A stretch of 51,693 bases of DNA from Streptococcus sp. LQJ-218 (lineage in GTDB: Bacteria > Bacillota > Bacilli > Lactobacillales > Streptococcaceae). The stretch spans positions 1 to 51,693 of the forward strand of contig NZ_QQRU01000011.1 in the NCBI RefSeq assembly GCF_003428885.1, read 5' to 3'. Positions 9,911 through 18,835 of this stretch are shown here, piece by piece (position 1 is the stretch's first letter; every line of letters starts with the position of its first letter). The notes under the pieces are model-generated. The model worked only from the letters and a program-made list of their open reading frames with translations. It was not told the origin of the DNA and made no database searches. The position numbers and the translations under genes were made by a program.

Positions 9911-9942
9911 CCAATCAAGCTACTTTGTGCTAAACTAAAAAT

Positions 9943-10530
9943 ATGAAACATGATTTTAACCACAAAGCAGCAACTTTTGATTCACCTAAAAATATCTTCC
10001 TTGCAAACTTGGTTTATCAAGCTATCGAGCAACAGATTGCTCTTCTATCAGACAAAGAAATTTTGGATTTCGGTGGTGGCACGGGTCTGTTAACCTTGCC
10101 CCTAGCCAAGCAGGTCAAGTCTGTAACATTGGTGGATATTTCGGAGAAAATGCTGGAGCAAGCTCGTTTGAAAGCGGAGCAGCAAGATATCAAGAATATC
10201 CAGTTTTTGGAGCAAGATTTACTGGAAAAACCCTTGGAGAAAGAGTTTGATCTCATTGTTGTTTGTCGGGTTCTTCATCATATGCCTGATTTGGATGCGG
10301 CGCTCTCACTGTTTCATCAACATCTGAGGGAAAATGGACAACTTTTACTTGCTGATTTTACCAAGACAGAGGCTAATCATCATGGATTTGATTTAGCTGA
10401 ACTGGAAAAACAGCTAGCCCAGTTTGGTTTTTCGAGCATTGACAGTCAGATCCTCTATAGCGCTAAAGACCTGTTTCAAGGAAATTACTCAGAACTCTTT
10501 TTAACAGTAGCCCAAAAATCACTCGCCTAG
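9943..10530 (+). CDS. Class I SAM-dependent methyltransferase
   Basis: A 195-residue Rossmann-fold methyltransferase, with the SAM loop ILDFGGGTGLLTLPLAKQ, acidic strand 2 VTLVDISEKML, and FDLIVVCRVLHHMPD at motif IV. The substrate is not evident; the His-His after the core suggests a small-molecule or quinone-like acceptor but this is weak. It sits 32 bp after cglG on the same strand and could be read through from the competence promoter. A perfect hairpin terminator overlaps its stop codon. Confidence 0.8.
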   Translation: MKHDFNHKAATFDSPKNIFLANLVYQAIEQQIALLSDKEILDFGGGTGLLTLPLAKQVKSVTLVDISEKMLEQARLKAEQQDIKNIQFLEQDLLEKPLEKEFDLIVVCRVLHHMPDLDAALSLFHQHLRENGQLLLADFTKTEANHHGFDLAELEKQLAQFGFSSIDSQILYSAKDLFQGNYSELFLTVAQKSLA

Positions 10531-10549
10531 TCAGGGAGTGATTTTTCTA
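10514..10549 (+). terminator. Terminator overlapping the end of the methyltransferase gene
   Basis: AAAAATCACTC (10514-10524) and GAGTGATTTTT (10536-10546) form a perfect 11-bp stem. The left arm lies inside the last codons. Confidence 0.85.
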
Positions 10550-10590
10550 TAAGGATGGAAAAAAGCAGGGAAATTTGATAAGATAGGAAT

Positions 10591-11544
10591 ATGGATTTTG
10601 AAAAAATTGAACAAGCTTATACCTATTTACTAGAGAATGTCCAAGTCATCCAAAGTGATTTGGCGACCAACTTTTATGACGCCTTGGTGGAGCAAAACAG
10701 CATCTATCTGGATGGTGAGACTGAGCTAAAACAGGTCAAGGAGAACAATCAAGCCCTTAAACGTTTAGCGCTTCGCAAAGAAGAATGGCTCAAGACCTAC
10801 CAGTTTCTCTTGATGAAGGCTGGGCAGACAGAGCCCCTACAGGCCAATCACCAGTTTACACCAGATGCCATTGCTTTACTTTTGGTGTTTATTGTGGAAG
10901 AGTTGTTTAAAGAAGAGGAAATTACGATCCTCGAAATGGGTTCTGGGATGGGAATTCTGGGCGCTACTTTCTTGACCTCGCTTGATAAAAAGGTGGATTA
11001 CTTGGGAATGGAAGTGGATGATTTGCTGATTGATTTGGCAGCTAGTATGGCAGATGTAATTGGTTTGCAGGCTGGCTTTGTCCAAGGAGATGCAGTTCGT
11101 CCACAGATGCTCAAAGAAAGTGATGTGGTCATCAGCGACTTGCCTGTCGGCTATTATCCTGATGACGCCGTTGCGTCGCGCCATCAAGTTGCTTCTAGCC
11201 AAGAACATACTTACGCGCATCACTTGCTCATGGAACAAGGGCTTAAGTATCTCAAGTCAGATGGATACGCTATTTTTCTCTCTCCTAGTGATTTGTTGAC
11301 CAGTCCTCAGAGTGATTTGTTGAAAGGGTGGTTGAAAGAGGAAGCGAGTCTGATTGCCATGATTAGTTTACCTGAAAATCTCTTTGCCAATGCTAAACAA
11401 TCTAAGACTATTTTTATCTTACAGAAGAAAAATGAAATAGCAGTAGAGCCTTTTGTTTATCCACTTGCTAGCTTGCAAGATGCAAGTGTTTTAATGAAAT
11501 TTAAAGAAAATTTTCAAAAATGGACTCAAGGTACTGAAATATAA
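10591..11544 (+). CDS. YtxK-like N6-adenine methyltransferase-fold protein
   Basis: A 317-residue protein with an alpha-helical N-terminal part and a methyltransferase core: ILEMGSGMGILGATFLTSL as the SAM loop and VVISDLPVGYYPDD in the place of the NPPY/DPPY motif of N6-adenine methylases. Similar proteins lie next to the competence pilus genes and ackA in many streptococci, including B. subtilis YtxK next to ackA. Whether it methylates DNA is unknown and the motif is DLPVGYY rather than a canonical DPPY. A TATAAT for ackA follows it. Confidence 0.75.
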   Translation: MDFEKIEQAYTYLLENVQVIQSDLATNFYDALVEQNSIYLDGETELKQVKENNQALKRLALRKEEWLKTYQFLLMKAGQTEPLQANHQFTPDAIALLLVFIVEELFKEEEITILEMGSGMGILGATFLTSLDKKVDYLGMEVDDLLIDLAASMADVIGLQAGFVQGDAVRPQMLKESDVVISDLPVGYYPDDAVASRHQVASSQEHTYAHHLLMEQGLKYLKSDGYAIFLSPSDLLTSPQSDLLKGWLKEEASLIAMISLPENLFANAKQSKTIFILQKKNEIAVEPFVYPLASLQDASVLMKFKENFQKWTQGTEI

Positions 11545-11556
11545 AATAGATTTTGT

Positions 11557-11579
11557 TATAATAGATGAAAACGCTTAAA
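11557..11579 (+). promoter_or_regulatory. ackA promoter -10 and candidate cre site
   Basis: A -10 TATAAT (11557-11562) is followed immediately by TGAAAACGCTTAAA (11566-11579), which agrees with the CcpA consensus TGWAANCGNTNWCA at 13 of 14 positions. No good -35 is seen. Confidence 0.55.
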
Positions 11580-11594
11580 AAGGGGTATCATGTT

Positions 11595-12785
11595 ATGACA
11601 AAAACAATTGCAATCAATGCAGGAAGTTCAAGTTTGAAATGGCAATTATACTTAATGCCAGAAGAAAAAGTATTGGCGAAAGGTTTGATTGAACGTATCG
11701 GTTTGAAAGATTCAATTTCAACTGTAAAATTTGATGGCCGTTCTGAACAACAAATTTTGGATATTGAAAATCACACACAAGCTGTTAAAATCTTATTGGA
11801 TGACTTGATTCGTTTCGATATTATCAAGGCTTATGATGAGATTACAGGTGTTGGACACCGTGTTGTTGCCGGTGGAGAATATTTCAAAGAATCAACAGTC
11901 GTTGAGGGAGATGTTTTAGAAAAAGTTGAAGAGTTGAGCTTGTTGGCTCCTCTCCACAATCCAGCCAATGCAGCAGGTGTTCGTGCCTTCAAGGAATTGT
12001 TGCCAGACATTACCAGTGTAGTTGTTTTTGATACTTCATTCCACGCAACTATGCCAGAGAAAGCTTATTGCTACCCTCTACCAACAAAATATTACACAGA
12101 AAACAAGGTTCGTAAATATGGTGCCCACGGTACAAGTCATCAGTTTGTAGCAGGAGAAGCAGCAAAACTCTTGGGCCGTCCATTAGAAGACTTGAAATTG
12201 ATTACTTGCCACATCGGTAATGGTGCTTCTATGACAGCTGTTAAGGGTGGTCAATCTGTCGATACTTCAATGGGATTCACTCCACTTGGTGGTGTGATGA
12301 TGGGAACTCGTACAGGGGATATTGACCCAGCTATCATTCCTTACTTAATGCAATATACAGAGGACTTTAACACTCCTGAAGATATTAGTCACGTCCTTAA
12401 TCGTGAATCAGGACTAATGGGGGTTTCAGGTAAATCTAGTGATATGCGTGATGTGATTGCTGCTATGAAAGAAGGGGATCACGATGCCACTTTGGCCTAT
12501 GAAATGTATGTTGACCGTATCCAAAAACATATCGGTCAATACCTTGCGGTCCTAAATGGAGCAGATGCTATTATCTTTACTGCAGGTATCGGTGAAAATG
12601 CTGCAAATGTACGTGAAGATGTTATCTCAGGTATCTCTTGGTTTGGTTGTGATGTTGATCCAGAAAAGAACGTATTTGGCGTGACAGGAGACATCTCAAC
12701 AGAGGCAGCGAAGATCCGTGTATTGGTTATTCCAACTGATGAAGAATTGGTCATTGCCCGTGACGTTGAACGCTTGAAAAAATAA
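11595..12785 (+). CDS. ackA: Acetate kinase
   Basis: The 396-residue cytosolic enzyme interconverts acetyl phosphate plus ADP with acetate plus ATP, the ATP-yielding end of the pyruvate oxidase/Pta route. It shows the start [49 protein letters not shown]-type [26 protein letters not shown] and [22 protein letters not shown] lies about 8 bases before the ATG at 11595, which decides this start over one 30 bases earlier. It is single and terminated. Confidence 0.97.
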   Translation: MTKTIAINAGSSSLKWQLYLMPEEKVLAKGLIERIGLKDSISTVKFDGRSEQQILDIENHTQAVKILLDDLIRFDIIKAYDEITGVGHRVVAGGEYFKESTVVEGDVLEKVEELSLLAPLHNPANAAGVRAFKELLPDITSVVVFDTSFHATMPEKAYCYPLPTKYYTENKVRKYGAHGTSHQFVAGEAAKLLGRPLEDLKLITCHIGNGASMTAVKGGQSVDTSMGFTPLGGVMMGTRTGDIDPAIIPYLMQYTEDFNTPEDISHVLNRESGLMGVSGKSSDMRDVIAAMKEGDHDATLAYEMYVDRIQKHIGQYLAVLNGADAIIFTAGIGENAANVREDVISGISWFGCDVDPEKNVFGVTGDISTEAAKIRVLVIPTDEELVIARDVERLKK

Positions 12786-12811
12786 CTAAAATCAGAAAAA
12801 ATATTTAGTAC

Positions 12812-12848
12812 AAGGAGTTGGGAAAGTGATTTTTCCAGCTTCTTTTTC
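12812..12848 (+). terminator. Terminator after ackA
   Basis: An imperfect stem built on GGAGTTGG and CCAGCTTC, with GAAA/TTTT inside, is followed by TTTTT. Confidence 0.75.
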
Positions 12849-12934
12849 TGATGAAATTGTCCAAAACCTTGCTATGATTGGCTTTTTTGAAAAATATGGT
12901 ATAATAGTAGTAATTTAATAGATGGAGTTGAGTT

Positions 12935-13306
12935 TTGAAGAAAAACTTTCGTGTAAAAAGAGAGAAAGATTTTAAGGCAATTTTCAAGGAGGGGACAAGT
13001 TTTGCTAATCGCAAATTTGTTGTTTACCAACTAGAAAACCAGAAAAACCATTTTCGAGTAGGTCTATCAGTTAGCAAAAAACTGGGGAATGCCGTCACCA
13101 GAAATCAAATCAAGCGACGGATTCGGCATATTATCCAGAATGCAAAAGGGAGTCTGGTAGAAGATGTAGACTTTGTTGTCATTGCTCGAAAAGGGGTTGA
13201 AACCTTGGGATACGTAGAGATGGAGAAAAATCTACTCCATGTATTAAAATTATCAAAGATTTACCAGGAAGGAAATGGGAGTGAAAAAGAAACTACAGTT
13301 GACTAG
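12935..13306 (+). CDS. rnpA: Ribonuclease P protein component
   Basis: A 123-residue basic protein that helps the RNase P RNA cut 5' leaders from pre-tRNA. It has [16 protein letters not shown], the family RNR-type motif [14 protein letters not shown], and [11 protein letters not shown]. It starts at TTG (12935), 7 bases after GGAG; a -10 TATAAT lies at 12899. It overlaps the start of yidC by 26 bp. The rpmH gene, often upstream elsewhere, is not here. Confidence 0.96.
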   Translation: MKKNFRVKREKDFKAIFKEGTSFANRKFVVYQLENQKNHFRVGLSVSKKLGNAVTRNQIKRRIRHIIQNAKGSLVEDVDFVVIARKGVETLGYVEMEKNLLHVLKLSKIYQEGNGSEKETTVD

Positions 13307-14105
13307 TTTGCTAGGACTGTCTCTATTGATCATGACAGCCTGTGCAACAAATGGGACAACTAGCGATATCACAGCCGATTCGGCTGATTTTTGGAGTAAA
13401 TTTGTTTACTTCTTTGCGGAAATTATTCGCTTTTTATCGTTTGATATTAGTATCGGAGTGGGGATTGTTCTCTTTACGGTCTTGATTCGTACACTGCTTT
13501 TGCCAGTCTTTCAAGTTCAAATGGTGGCGTCTAGAAAAATGCAGGAAGCTCAACCACGCATTAAGGCGCTTCGAGAACAATATCCAGGACGAGATATGGA
13601 GAGCAGAACTAAGCTAGAGCAAGAAATGCGTAAAGTCTTTAAAGAAATGGGTGTCAGACAGTCAGATTCTCTTTGGCCGATTTTGATTCAGATGCCGATT
13701 ATCTTGGCCTTGTTCCAAGCTCTATCAAGAGTTGACTTTTTAAAGACAGGTCATTTCTTGTGGATTAACCTTGGTGGTGTGGATACAACCCTTGTTCTTC
13801 CGGTTTTAGCAGCTGTATTCACCTTTTTAAGTACTTGGTTGTCCAATAAAGCCTTGTCTGAGCGTAATGGGGCTACGACAGCAATGATGTATGGGATTCC
13901 GGTTTTGATTTTTATCTTTGCAGTTTATGCGCCAGGTGGAGTCGCCCTCTACTGGACAGTATCCAACGCTTATCAAGTCTTGCAAACCTATTTCTTGAAC
14001 AATCCATTCAAGATTATTGCAGAGCGCGAGGCCATAGTACAGGCACAGAAAGATTTGGAAAATAGAAAAAGAAAAGCCAAGAAAAAGGCTCAGAAAACGA
14101 AATAA
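13281..14105 (+). CDS. yidC: Membrane protein insertase YidC (SpoIIIJ/Oxa1 family), lipoprotein
   Basis: About 274 residues. The lipoprotein signal [11 protein letters not shown] places the lipidated Cys near residue 21. Five membrane segments follow, with the conserved [15 protein letters not shown] (the groove Arg), [19 protein letters not shown], and [16 protein letters not shown]. The tail is strongly basic ([13 protein letters not shown]) and probably contacts ribosomes. It inserts membrane proteins with or without SecYEG. I place the start at GTG 13281, 8 bases after AGGAAGG; an ATG at 13275 is the alternative. Confidence 0.94.
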   Translation: MKKKLQLTSLLGLSLLIMTACATNGTTSDITADSADFWSKFVYFFAEIIRFLSFDISIGVGIVLFTVLIRTLLLPVFQVQMVASRKMQEAQPRIKALREQYPGRDMESRTKLEQEMRKVFKEMGVRQSDSLWPILIQMPIILALFQALSRVDFLKTGHFLWINLGGVDTTLVLPVLAAVFTFLSTWLSNKALSERNGATTAMMYGIPVLIFIFAVYAPGGVALYWTVSNAYQVLQTYFLNNPFKIIAEREAIVQAQKDLENRKRKAKKKAQKTK

Positions 14106-14122
14106 TAAGGAGGAATCTGGTA

Positions 14123-15109
14123 ATGGTAGTATTTACAGGTTCAACTGTTGAAGAAGCAATCCAGAAAGGATTGAAAGAATTAGATATCCCAAGATTGAAG
14201 GCTCACATCAAAGTCATTTCTCGTGAAAAAAATGGCTTTCTTGGTTTATTTGGTAAAAAACCAGCTCAAGTTGATATTGAAGCTATTAGTGAAACAACGG
14301 TCATTAAAGCAAATCAGCAGGCTGTAAAGGGCGTTCCTAAAGAAATTAATGAACAAAATGAACCAGTCAAGACGGTCAGTGAAGCGACTGTTGATTTAGG
14401 GCATGTTGTAGAAGCAATTAAAAAGATTGAAGAAGAAGGCCAAGGGGTTTCTGATGAGGTCAAGGCTGAAATCTTGAAAAATGAAAAACATGCTAGCACT
14501 ATCTTAGAAGAAACTGGGCACATTGAGATTTTAAATGAATTACAGCTTGAAGAAGCTGGTCTCGAAGAAGTAGAAACTCCTATTGTTGAGAGTCAAGCTG
14601 AACAAACTGAAAGCCAAGAATTAGAAGATTTGGGCTTAAAGGTGGAACCGAGCTTTGATATTGAACAAGTAGCTACGGAAGTAACGACTTATGTTCAGAC
14701 GATTATTGATGATATGGACGTTGAGGCGACGATTTCAAATGATTATAACCGCCGTAGCATCAATCTACAAATTGATACTAACGAACCAGGTCGTATTATC
14801 GGTTACCATGGTAAAGTTTTGAAGGCCTTGCAACTATTGGCTCAAAATTGTCTTTATAACCGCTATTCAAGAACCTTCTACATCACAATCAATGTCAATG
14901 ATTACGTTGAACACCGTGCAGAAGTCTTGCAGACCTATGCGCAAAAATTGGCGACTCGTGTTTTAGAAGAAGGCCGCAGTCATCAAACAGATCCAATGTC
15001 AAATAGTGAACGCAAGATTATCCATCGTATTATTTCACGTATGGATGGCGTGACTAGTTACTCTGAGGGTGATGAACCAAATCGCTATGTCGTTGTAGAT
15101 ACAGAATAA
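14123..15109 (+). CDS. khpB: RNA-binding protein KhpB/Jag
   Basis: A 328-residue cytosolic protein with three parts: an N-terminal Jag domain (VVFTGSTVEEAIQKGLKEL, KNGFLGLFGKKPAQVDI), an acidic linker from about 55 to 185, and a C-terminal KH domain (IIGYHGKVLKALQLLAQN, the GxxG loop being GYHGK) followed by an R3H domain (SNSERKIIHRIISR). In pneumococcus KhpA/KhpB bind RNAs and control cell elongation. It lies 17 bp after yidC in the conserved rnpA-yidC-jag operon. Confidence 0.94.
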   Translation: MVVFTGSTVEEAIQKGLKELDIPRLKAHIKVISREKNGFLGLFGKKPAQVDIEAISETTVIKANQQAVKGVPKEINEQNEPVKTVSEATVDLGHVVEAIKKIEEEGQGVSDEVKAEILKNEKHASTILEETGHIEILNELQLEEAGLEEVETPIVESQAEQTESQELEDLGLKVEPSFDIEQVATEVTTYVQTIIDDMDVEATISNDYNRRSINLQIDTNEPGRIIGYHGKVLKALQLLAQNCLYNRYSRTFYITINVNDYVEHRAEVLQTYAQKLATRVLEEGRSHQTDPMSNSERKIIHRIISRMDGVTSYSEGDEPNRYVVVDTE

Positions 15110-15111
15110 GT

Positions 15112-15136
15112 AAAATCAGGTTTATCCTGATTTTTT
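15112..15136 (+). terminator. Terminator after jag
   Basis: AAATCAGG and CCTGATTT form a perfect stem around TTTAT, followed by a T-run. Confidence 0.85.
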
Positions 15137-15159
15137 GCTAGCTAGAGGAGATTAAACGG

Positions 15160-15795
15160 ATGTTAAATGAAATAAGAAATTATCTAGACTTTGCTGGTTT
15201 GCAGTACCGTAATCCTGATAAAGCAGGAGAAGAGCGAGAGAAAATGCTGGAATTGCGCCACAAAGGTCAAGAGGCACGAAAGGCTTTTACAGAGCTAGCC
15301 AAAGCCTTTCAAGCAAGCCATCCAGAATGGCAACTCCAACAGACTAGCCAGTGGATGAACCAAGCGCAGCGCTTGCGACCCCATTTCTGGGCCTATTTGC
15401 AGCGTGAGGGGGAAGTGACAGAGCCTATGTTGGCCTTACGATTGTACGGGAATCCTTCTGATTTTGGAGTCTCACTAGAAGTCAGTTTTATCGAACGTAA
15501 GAAGGATGAGCGAACATTAGACAAACAAGCCAAGGTCTTAGAAGTTCCAGTGGTAGAAGGGATTTATTATCTAGCCTACTCAGATGGAGAAAGCCAAAGA
15601 TGGGAGGCGAACGAAGAAAATCGTTGTACTTTACGCGAGAAGGTGAGAAGTCAGGAAGTCCGCAAAGTGTTAGTTAAATCAGATGTTTCTGTGACAGAAA
15701 ATTCATCTGAGGAAGATATCGTAGAAAATTTATTGAAATCTTATGATAAAATTCTTCCCTATTATTTAGCTACAAGAAAATTAGATAATCCGTAA
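15160..15795 (+). CDS. Conserved hypothetical protein (HI_0552-like)
   Basis: A 211-residue soluble protein without signal peptide or membrane segment. The N-terminal half is helical and charged, followed by a mixed domain with MLALRLYGNPSDFGVSLEVSFIERK and GIYYLAYSDGESQRW. I recognise it only as a gene that follows jag in pneumococci and as resembling HI_0552-type hypothetical proteins; no function can be given. AGAGGAG lies upstream of the ATG. A terminator separates it from the sugar island. Confidence 0.6.
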   Translation: MLNEIRNYLDFAGLQYRNPDKAGEEREKMLELRHKGQEARKAFTELAKAFQASHPEWQLQQTSQWMNQAQRLRPHFWAYLQREGEVTEPMLALRLYGNPSDFGVSLEVSFIERKKDERTLDKQAKVLEVPVVEGIYYLAYSDGESQRWEANEENRCTLREKVRSQEVRKVLVKSDVSVTENSSEEDIVENLLKSYDKILPYYLATRKLDNP

Positions 15796-15811
15796 AATAT
15801 CATAAATCATA

Positions 15812-15856
15812 CAGTCCAAGAGTGAACAGTCCGCTGTGTAATTCTTGGTCTTTTTG
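15812..15856 (+). terminator. Terminator before the sugar island
   Basis: CCAAGA (15816-15821) pairs with TCTTGG (15843-15848), with a second inner stem ACAG/CTGT, followed by TCTTTTTG. Its T-run abuts the candidate cre site of the next gene. Confidence 0.65.
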
Positions 15857-15879
15857 TTTCCGCTTTCACATTATATAAT
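15855..15879 (+). promoter_or_regulatory. Promoter -10 and candidate cre for the ulaE/ulaF-type genes
   Basis: TGTTTCCGCTTTCA (15855-15868) fits the CcpA consensus at 12 of 14 positions and lies directly upstream of TATAAT (15874-15879). Binding in the -35 region would block transcription on glucose; this is inferred. Confidence 0.5.
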
Positions 15880-15926
15880 ATAGGAGAACAATTAAAGACG
15901 AAATCCGTCGAATTTGGGGGTAGGCT

Positions 15927-16790
15927 ATGACACGTCCGATTGGAATTTACGAAAAGGCGACGCCCAAGCACTTCACTTGGAAAGAACGCTTGGAGTTTGC
16001 CAAGGAGCTGGGCTTTGACTTTGTTGAAATGTCGGTTGATGAAAGCGATGCTCGCTTAGCGCGCTTGGAATGGAGTAAGGAAGAACGCTTTGAAGTGGTC
16101 AAGGCTGTTTATGAAACGGGTGTCCGCATTCCGACTATCTGCTTTTCTGGGCACCGCCGCTATCCGCTAGGATCAAACGATCCAGCCCTAGAAGCCAAGT
16201 CGCTGGAAACCATGAAGCAATGTATCGAGTTGGCGCAGGATTTGGGTGTGCGGGTCATTCAGCTGGCGGGCTATGATGTCTACTATGAGGAAAAATCGCC
16301 AGAAACACGAGCTCGCTTCCTTAAAAATCTACGCAAGGCTTGTAATTGGGCGGAGCAAGCGCAGGTTATTCTTGCGATTGAGATTATGGATGACCCATTT
16401 ATCAATAGTATCGAAAAATACTTGGCTGTTGAAAAGGCTATCAACTCGCCTTATCTCTTTGTCTATCCAGACACAGGTAATCTCTCAGCTTGGCACAATG
16501 ACCTCTATAGTGAGTTTGTTATCGGGCACCAGGCCCTGGCAGCTCTGCATCTCAAGGATACCTATCCTGTGACTGAGCAGTCCAAGGGGCAATTCCGCGA
16601 TGTGCCTTTTGGTCAAGGTTGTGTCAACTGGGAAGATACTTTCAGAATTTTAAAAGAAACCAATTATCAAGGGCCGTTTTTGATTGAAATGTGGTCTGAA
16701 AATTGTCCAACAGTAGAGGAAACCAAGGCGGCTATCAAAGAAGCTCAAGATTTCCTTTATCCACTCATTGAGAAAGCGGGGTTAAACTAA
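15927..16790 (+). CDS. ulaE: L-xylulose-5-phosphate 3-epimerase (UlaE/SgbU type)
   Basis: A 287-residue TIM-barrel sugar-phosphate epimerase. In the ascorbate and L-xylulose routes UlaE/SgbU converts L-xylulose 5-phosphate to L-ribulose 5-phosphate. The sequence keeps RPIGIYEKATP, FDFVEMSVDE, FSGHRRYPLGS, VIQLAGYDVYYE, metal-ligand regions IEIMDDPF and VYPDTGNLSAWH, LHLKDTY, and GPFLIEMWSEN. In pneumococci this gene stands after ulaABCD, which are absent here. The stop overlaps the next start by one base. Its base composition looks richer in GC than the flanking housekeeping genes, as does the whole island. Confidence 0.88.
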   Translation: MTRPIGIYEKATPKHFTWKERLEFAKELGFDFVEMSVDESDARLARLEWSKEERFEVVKAVYETGVRIPTICFSGHRRYPLGSNDPALEAKSLETMKQCIELAQDLGVRVIQLAGYDVYYEEKSPETRARFLKNLRKACNWAEQAQVILAIEIMDDPFINSIEKYLAVEKAINSPYLFVYPDTGNLSAWHNDLYSEFVIGHQALAALHLKDTYPVTEQSKGQFRDVPFGQGCVNWEDTFRILKETNYQGPFLIEMWSENCPTVEETKAAIKEAQDFLYPLIEKAGLN

Positions 16791-17500
16791 TGCTGTTACC
16801 AGAATTAAGAGAGCGCGTTTACAAGGCTAATTGTGACCTGCCAAAACATGGCTTGGTTAAGTTTACTTGGGGAAATGTCTCTGCGGTGGACCGCGAAGCG
16901 GGCTTGATTGTCATCAAACCGAGCGGTGTGGACTACGATAAGCTTAGTCCGGAAAATATGGTTGTGACCGACTTGGACGGCAATATCGTTGAAGGCGACC
17001 TCAATCCGTCATCTGATTTGCCTACCCACGTGGAGCTCTACAAGGCTTTCCCAAAAGTCGGTGGTGTTGTTCACACGCACTCAACGGAAGCGGTTGGCTG
17101 GGCACAGGCTGGGCGCGATATTCCATTTTACGGAACGACGCATGCGGATTATTTCTACGGTCCCATTCCAGCAGCACGTTCATTGACAGAAAGCGAAATC
17201 AACACGGCCTACGAAAAAGAAACAGGCACCGTGATTATTGAAACCTTCCGCGAACGTCAGATTGACCCAATGGCAGTGCCAGGTGTCACTGTGCGCAACC
17301 ATGGTCCCTTTACTTGGGGCAAGACGCCAGAAGCTGCGGTTTACCACAGCGTTGTCTTGGAAGAAGTTGCCAAAATGGCGCGCTTCACCGAGCAAATCAA
17401 ACCCGATGTCAAAGAAGCACCAAAATACCTCATGGACAAGCACTACCTCCGCAAACACGGACCGAACGCTTACTATGGGCAAAAAGGCGCTAGCCATTAA
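16790..17500 (+). CDS. ulaF: L-ribulose-5-phosphate 4-epimerase (UlaF/SgbE/AraD type)
   Basis: A 236-residue class II aldolase-fold epimerase that converts L-ribulose 5-phosphate to D-xylulose 5-phosphate, the entry to the pentose phosphate pathway. Zinc ligands are visible at His95 and His97 in VVHTHSTEAVGWAQ, with substrate residues in FTWGNVSAV and KPSGVDYD, and the C-terminal NHGPFTWGK. It is coupled to the ulaE-type gene through TAATG and followed by a terminator, so the pair forms its own transcription unit. Confidence 0.92.
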   Translation: MLLPELRERVYKANCDLPKHGLVKFTWGNVSAVDREAGLIVIKPSGVDYDKLSPENMVVTDLDGNIVEGDLNPSSDLPTHVELYKAFPKVGGVVHTHSTEAVGWAQAGRDIPFYGTTHADYFYGPIPAARSLTESEINTAYEKETGTVIIETFRERQIDPMAVPGVTVRNHGPFTWGKTPEAAVYHSVVLEEVAKMARFTEQIKPDVKEAPKYLMDKHYLRKHGPNAYYGQKGASH

Positions 17501-17504
17501 AAAA

Positions 17505-17536
17505 CAAAGAGCAGTCTCAGGGATTGCTTTTTTGTG
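17505..17536 (+). terminator. Terminator after the 4-epimerase gene
   Basis: AGCAGTC pairs with GGATTGCT, with G-T pairs, followed by TTTTTT. Confidence 0.7.
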
Positions 17537-17607
17537 TTGGTTTTAAGTGGCATCTTGATTTTTAAAGTGATATAATAAATGCAATTTGATGAGTTAGAAA
17601 GAACAAA

Positions 17608-18591
17608 ATGACAAAAAAAGTAACAATCAATGATATTGCTAACTTGGTTGGGGTGTCCAAGGCGACGATTTCTTATTACTTAAATGGAAATATGCGGAAA
17701 ATGTCTTTGGAGACGAGGGAGAAAATCCGGCTGGCCATTGAAGAAACTGGTTATCAACCTAACAAAATGGCGCAAAGTTTGGTGACCAGAGACACCAAGA
17801 CGATTGGCGTTGTGATTGCAGATATCACCAATCCCTTCATTTCCTCAGTTATCAAAGGAATTCATGACACCTGCAAGAAGTACGACTACACGGTTAACTT
17901 TACCAATTCAGACAATGACCAGCTGATTGAGCAGGAAAATATCGAGCGGCTTCAGCAGCAGAATGTCTCAGGGATTATTCTCGATACAGTGGATGCCAAT
18001 TCTCCCCTGATTCAAAAGCTGAGTAAGAAGCGGACGGTTCTAGTGGACAGGCAATCGAGAGAAGTGACGCTGGACACGGTTGTATCTAATAATCGTGACT
18101 CGACCAAGGCTTTTTTGGCAGAAATGAAGAAGGCAGGCTATGAAGACATTTACTTTGTCACCTTTCCGATTGAGGGGATTTCGACGCGGGAAATGCGTTA
18201 TCAGGGCTTTAAAGAAGAGGTTTCGGCTGCCCCAGAGAAACTTTTGGTTTTGGGACAAGACGGGACAGCTCAAAAAATTCTTCAGTTGATTGAGCAAAGG
18301 CAAGAAAAAATCGCTTTTTTTACCATGAACGGCCCAGCCCTGCTTGATTTTATGAAAATCTTGAACAAGACCGACTACAGCTATCCCCGTGATTTTGGTC
18401 TGGGTTCCTACGAGGATTTGGAATGGATGGAGGTTTTAAATCCGAATGTGTCCTGTATTCGCCAAGATTCTTATAAAATTGGTCAAGTGGCAGCAGAACA
18501 TCTAATCAAAAAATTAAGAAGAGAGCTAGCGGCGGACCCTGCTCAACTCCTTGTCGTTCCTAGCTTTACAGTTCTTAGAAGCTCTTTTTAG
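17608..18591 (+). CDS. LacI-family transcriptional regulator
   Basis: A 327-residue repressor with an N-terminal LacI helix-turn-helix and hinge helix (VTINDIANLVGVSKATISYY, PNKMAQSLVTRDTKTIGVV) and a periplasmic-binding-protein-like sensor domain. It lies between the epimerase pair and the six-gene operon. The operon promoter carries two LacI-style sites, so I infer that this protein represses it and responds to a sugar or sugar phosphate. The inducer is unknown. It has its own terminator. Confidence 0.9.
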   Translation: MTKKVTINDIANLVGVSKATISYYLNGNMRKMSLETREKIRLAIEETGYQPNKMAQSLVTRDTKTIGVVIADITNPFISSVIKGIHDTCKKYDYTVNFTNSDNDQLIEQENIERLQQQNVSGIILDTVDANSPLIQKLSKKRTVLVDRQSREVTLDTVVSNNRDSTKAFLAEMKKAGYEDIYFVTFPIEGISTREMRYQGFKEEVSAAPEKLLVLGQDGTAQKILQLIEQRQEKIAFFTMNGPALLDFMKILNKTDYSYPRDFGLGSYEDLEWMEVLNPNVSCIRQDSYKIGQVAAEHLIKKLRRELAADPAQLLVVPSFTVLRSSF

Positions 18592-18596
18592 AAATG

Positions 18597-18626
18597 AAGT
18601 ATTCGCGCGAGTGGATACTTTTTTTA
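18597..18626 (+). terminator. Terminator after the LacI-family gene
   Basis: AAGTATTC pairs with GGATACTT around a GC-rich loop, followed by TTTTTT. Confidence 0.75.
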
Positions 18627-18645
18627 AAATATTTTTTGAAATCGC

Positions 18646-18674
18646 TTGCAATTTTGAAGAAGATAGTGTATACT
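18646..18674 (+). promoter_or_regulatory. Promoter of the six-gene sugar operon
   Basis: TTGCAA (18646-18651) and TATACT (18669-18674) are separated by 17 bp. This is the strongest promoter match in the island. The leader before the first start codon is about 155 bases and contains both operators. Confidence 0.75.
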
Positions 18675-18687
18675 GTAATAGTAGATC

Positions 18688-18703
18688 GGTGAAACGATTA
18701 ACC
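18688..18703 (+). promoter_or_regulatory. LacI-type operator O1
   Basis: GGTGAAACGATTAACC is an imperfect palindrome centred on CG (6 of 8 pairs) and starts about 13 bases after the -10 box, a position suited to repression. Confidence 0.6.
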
Positions 18704-18760
18704 ATGAATTAAAGTATTATTTTATAAGAGAACGTAGTTCACTTTTATTTTTTGAAAATA

Positions 18761-18776
18761 AGTTAACCGTTTCACT
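18761..18776 (+). promoter_or_regulatory. LacI-type operator O2
   Basis: AGTTAACCGTTTCACT is the reverse complement of O1 over GTGAAACG-TTAAC with one change. The centres are 73 bp apart, close to seven helical turns, which would allow looping by a tetrameric or paired repressor. Confidence 0.55.
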
Positions 18777-18835
18777 CAGAGTTTGAAAATAATTTCGCAG
18801 TGAAAGGTTGATTGCTCGTCTAGAAAGGAGACCTA

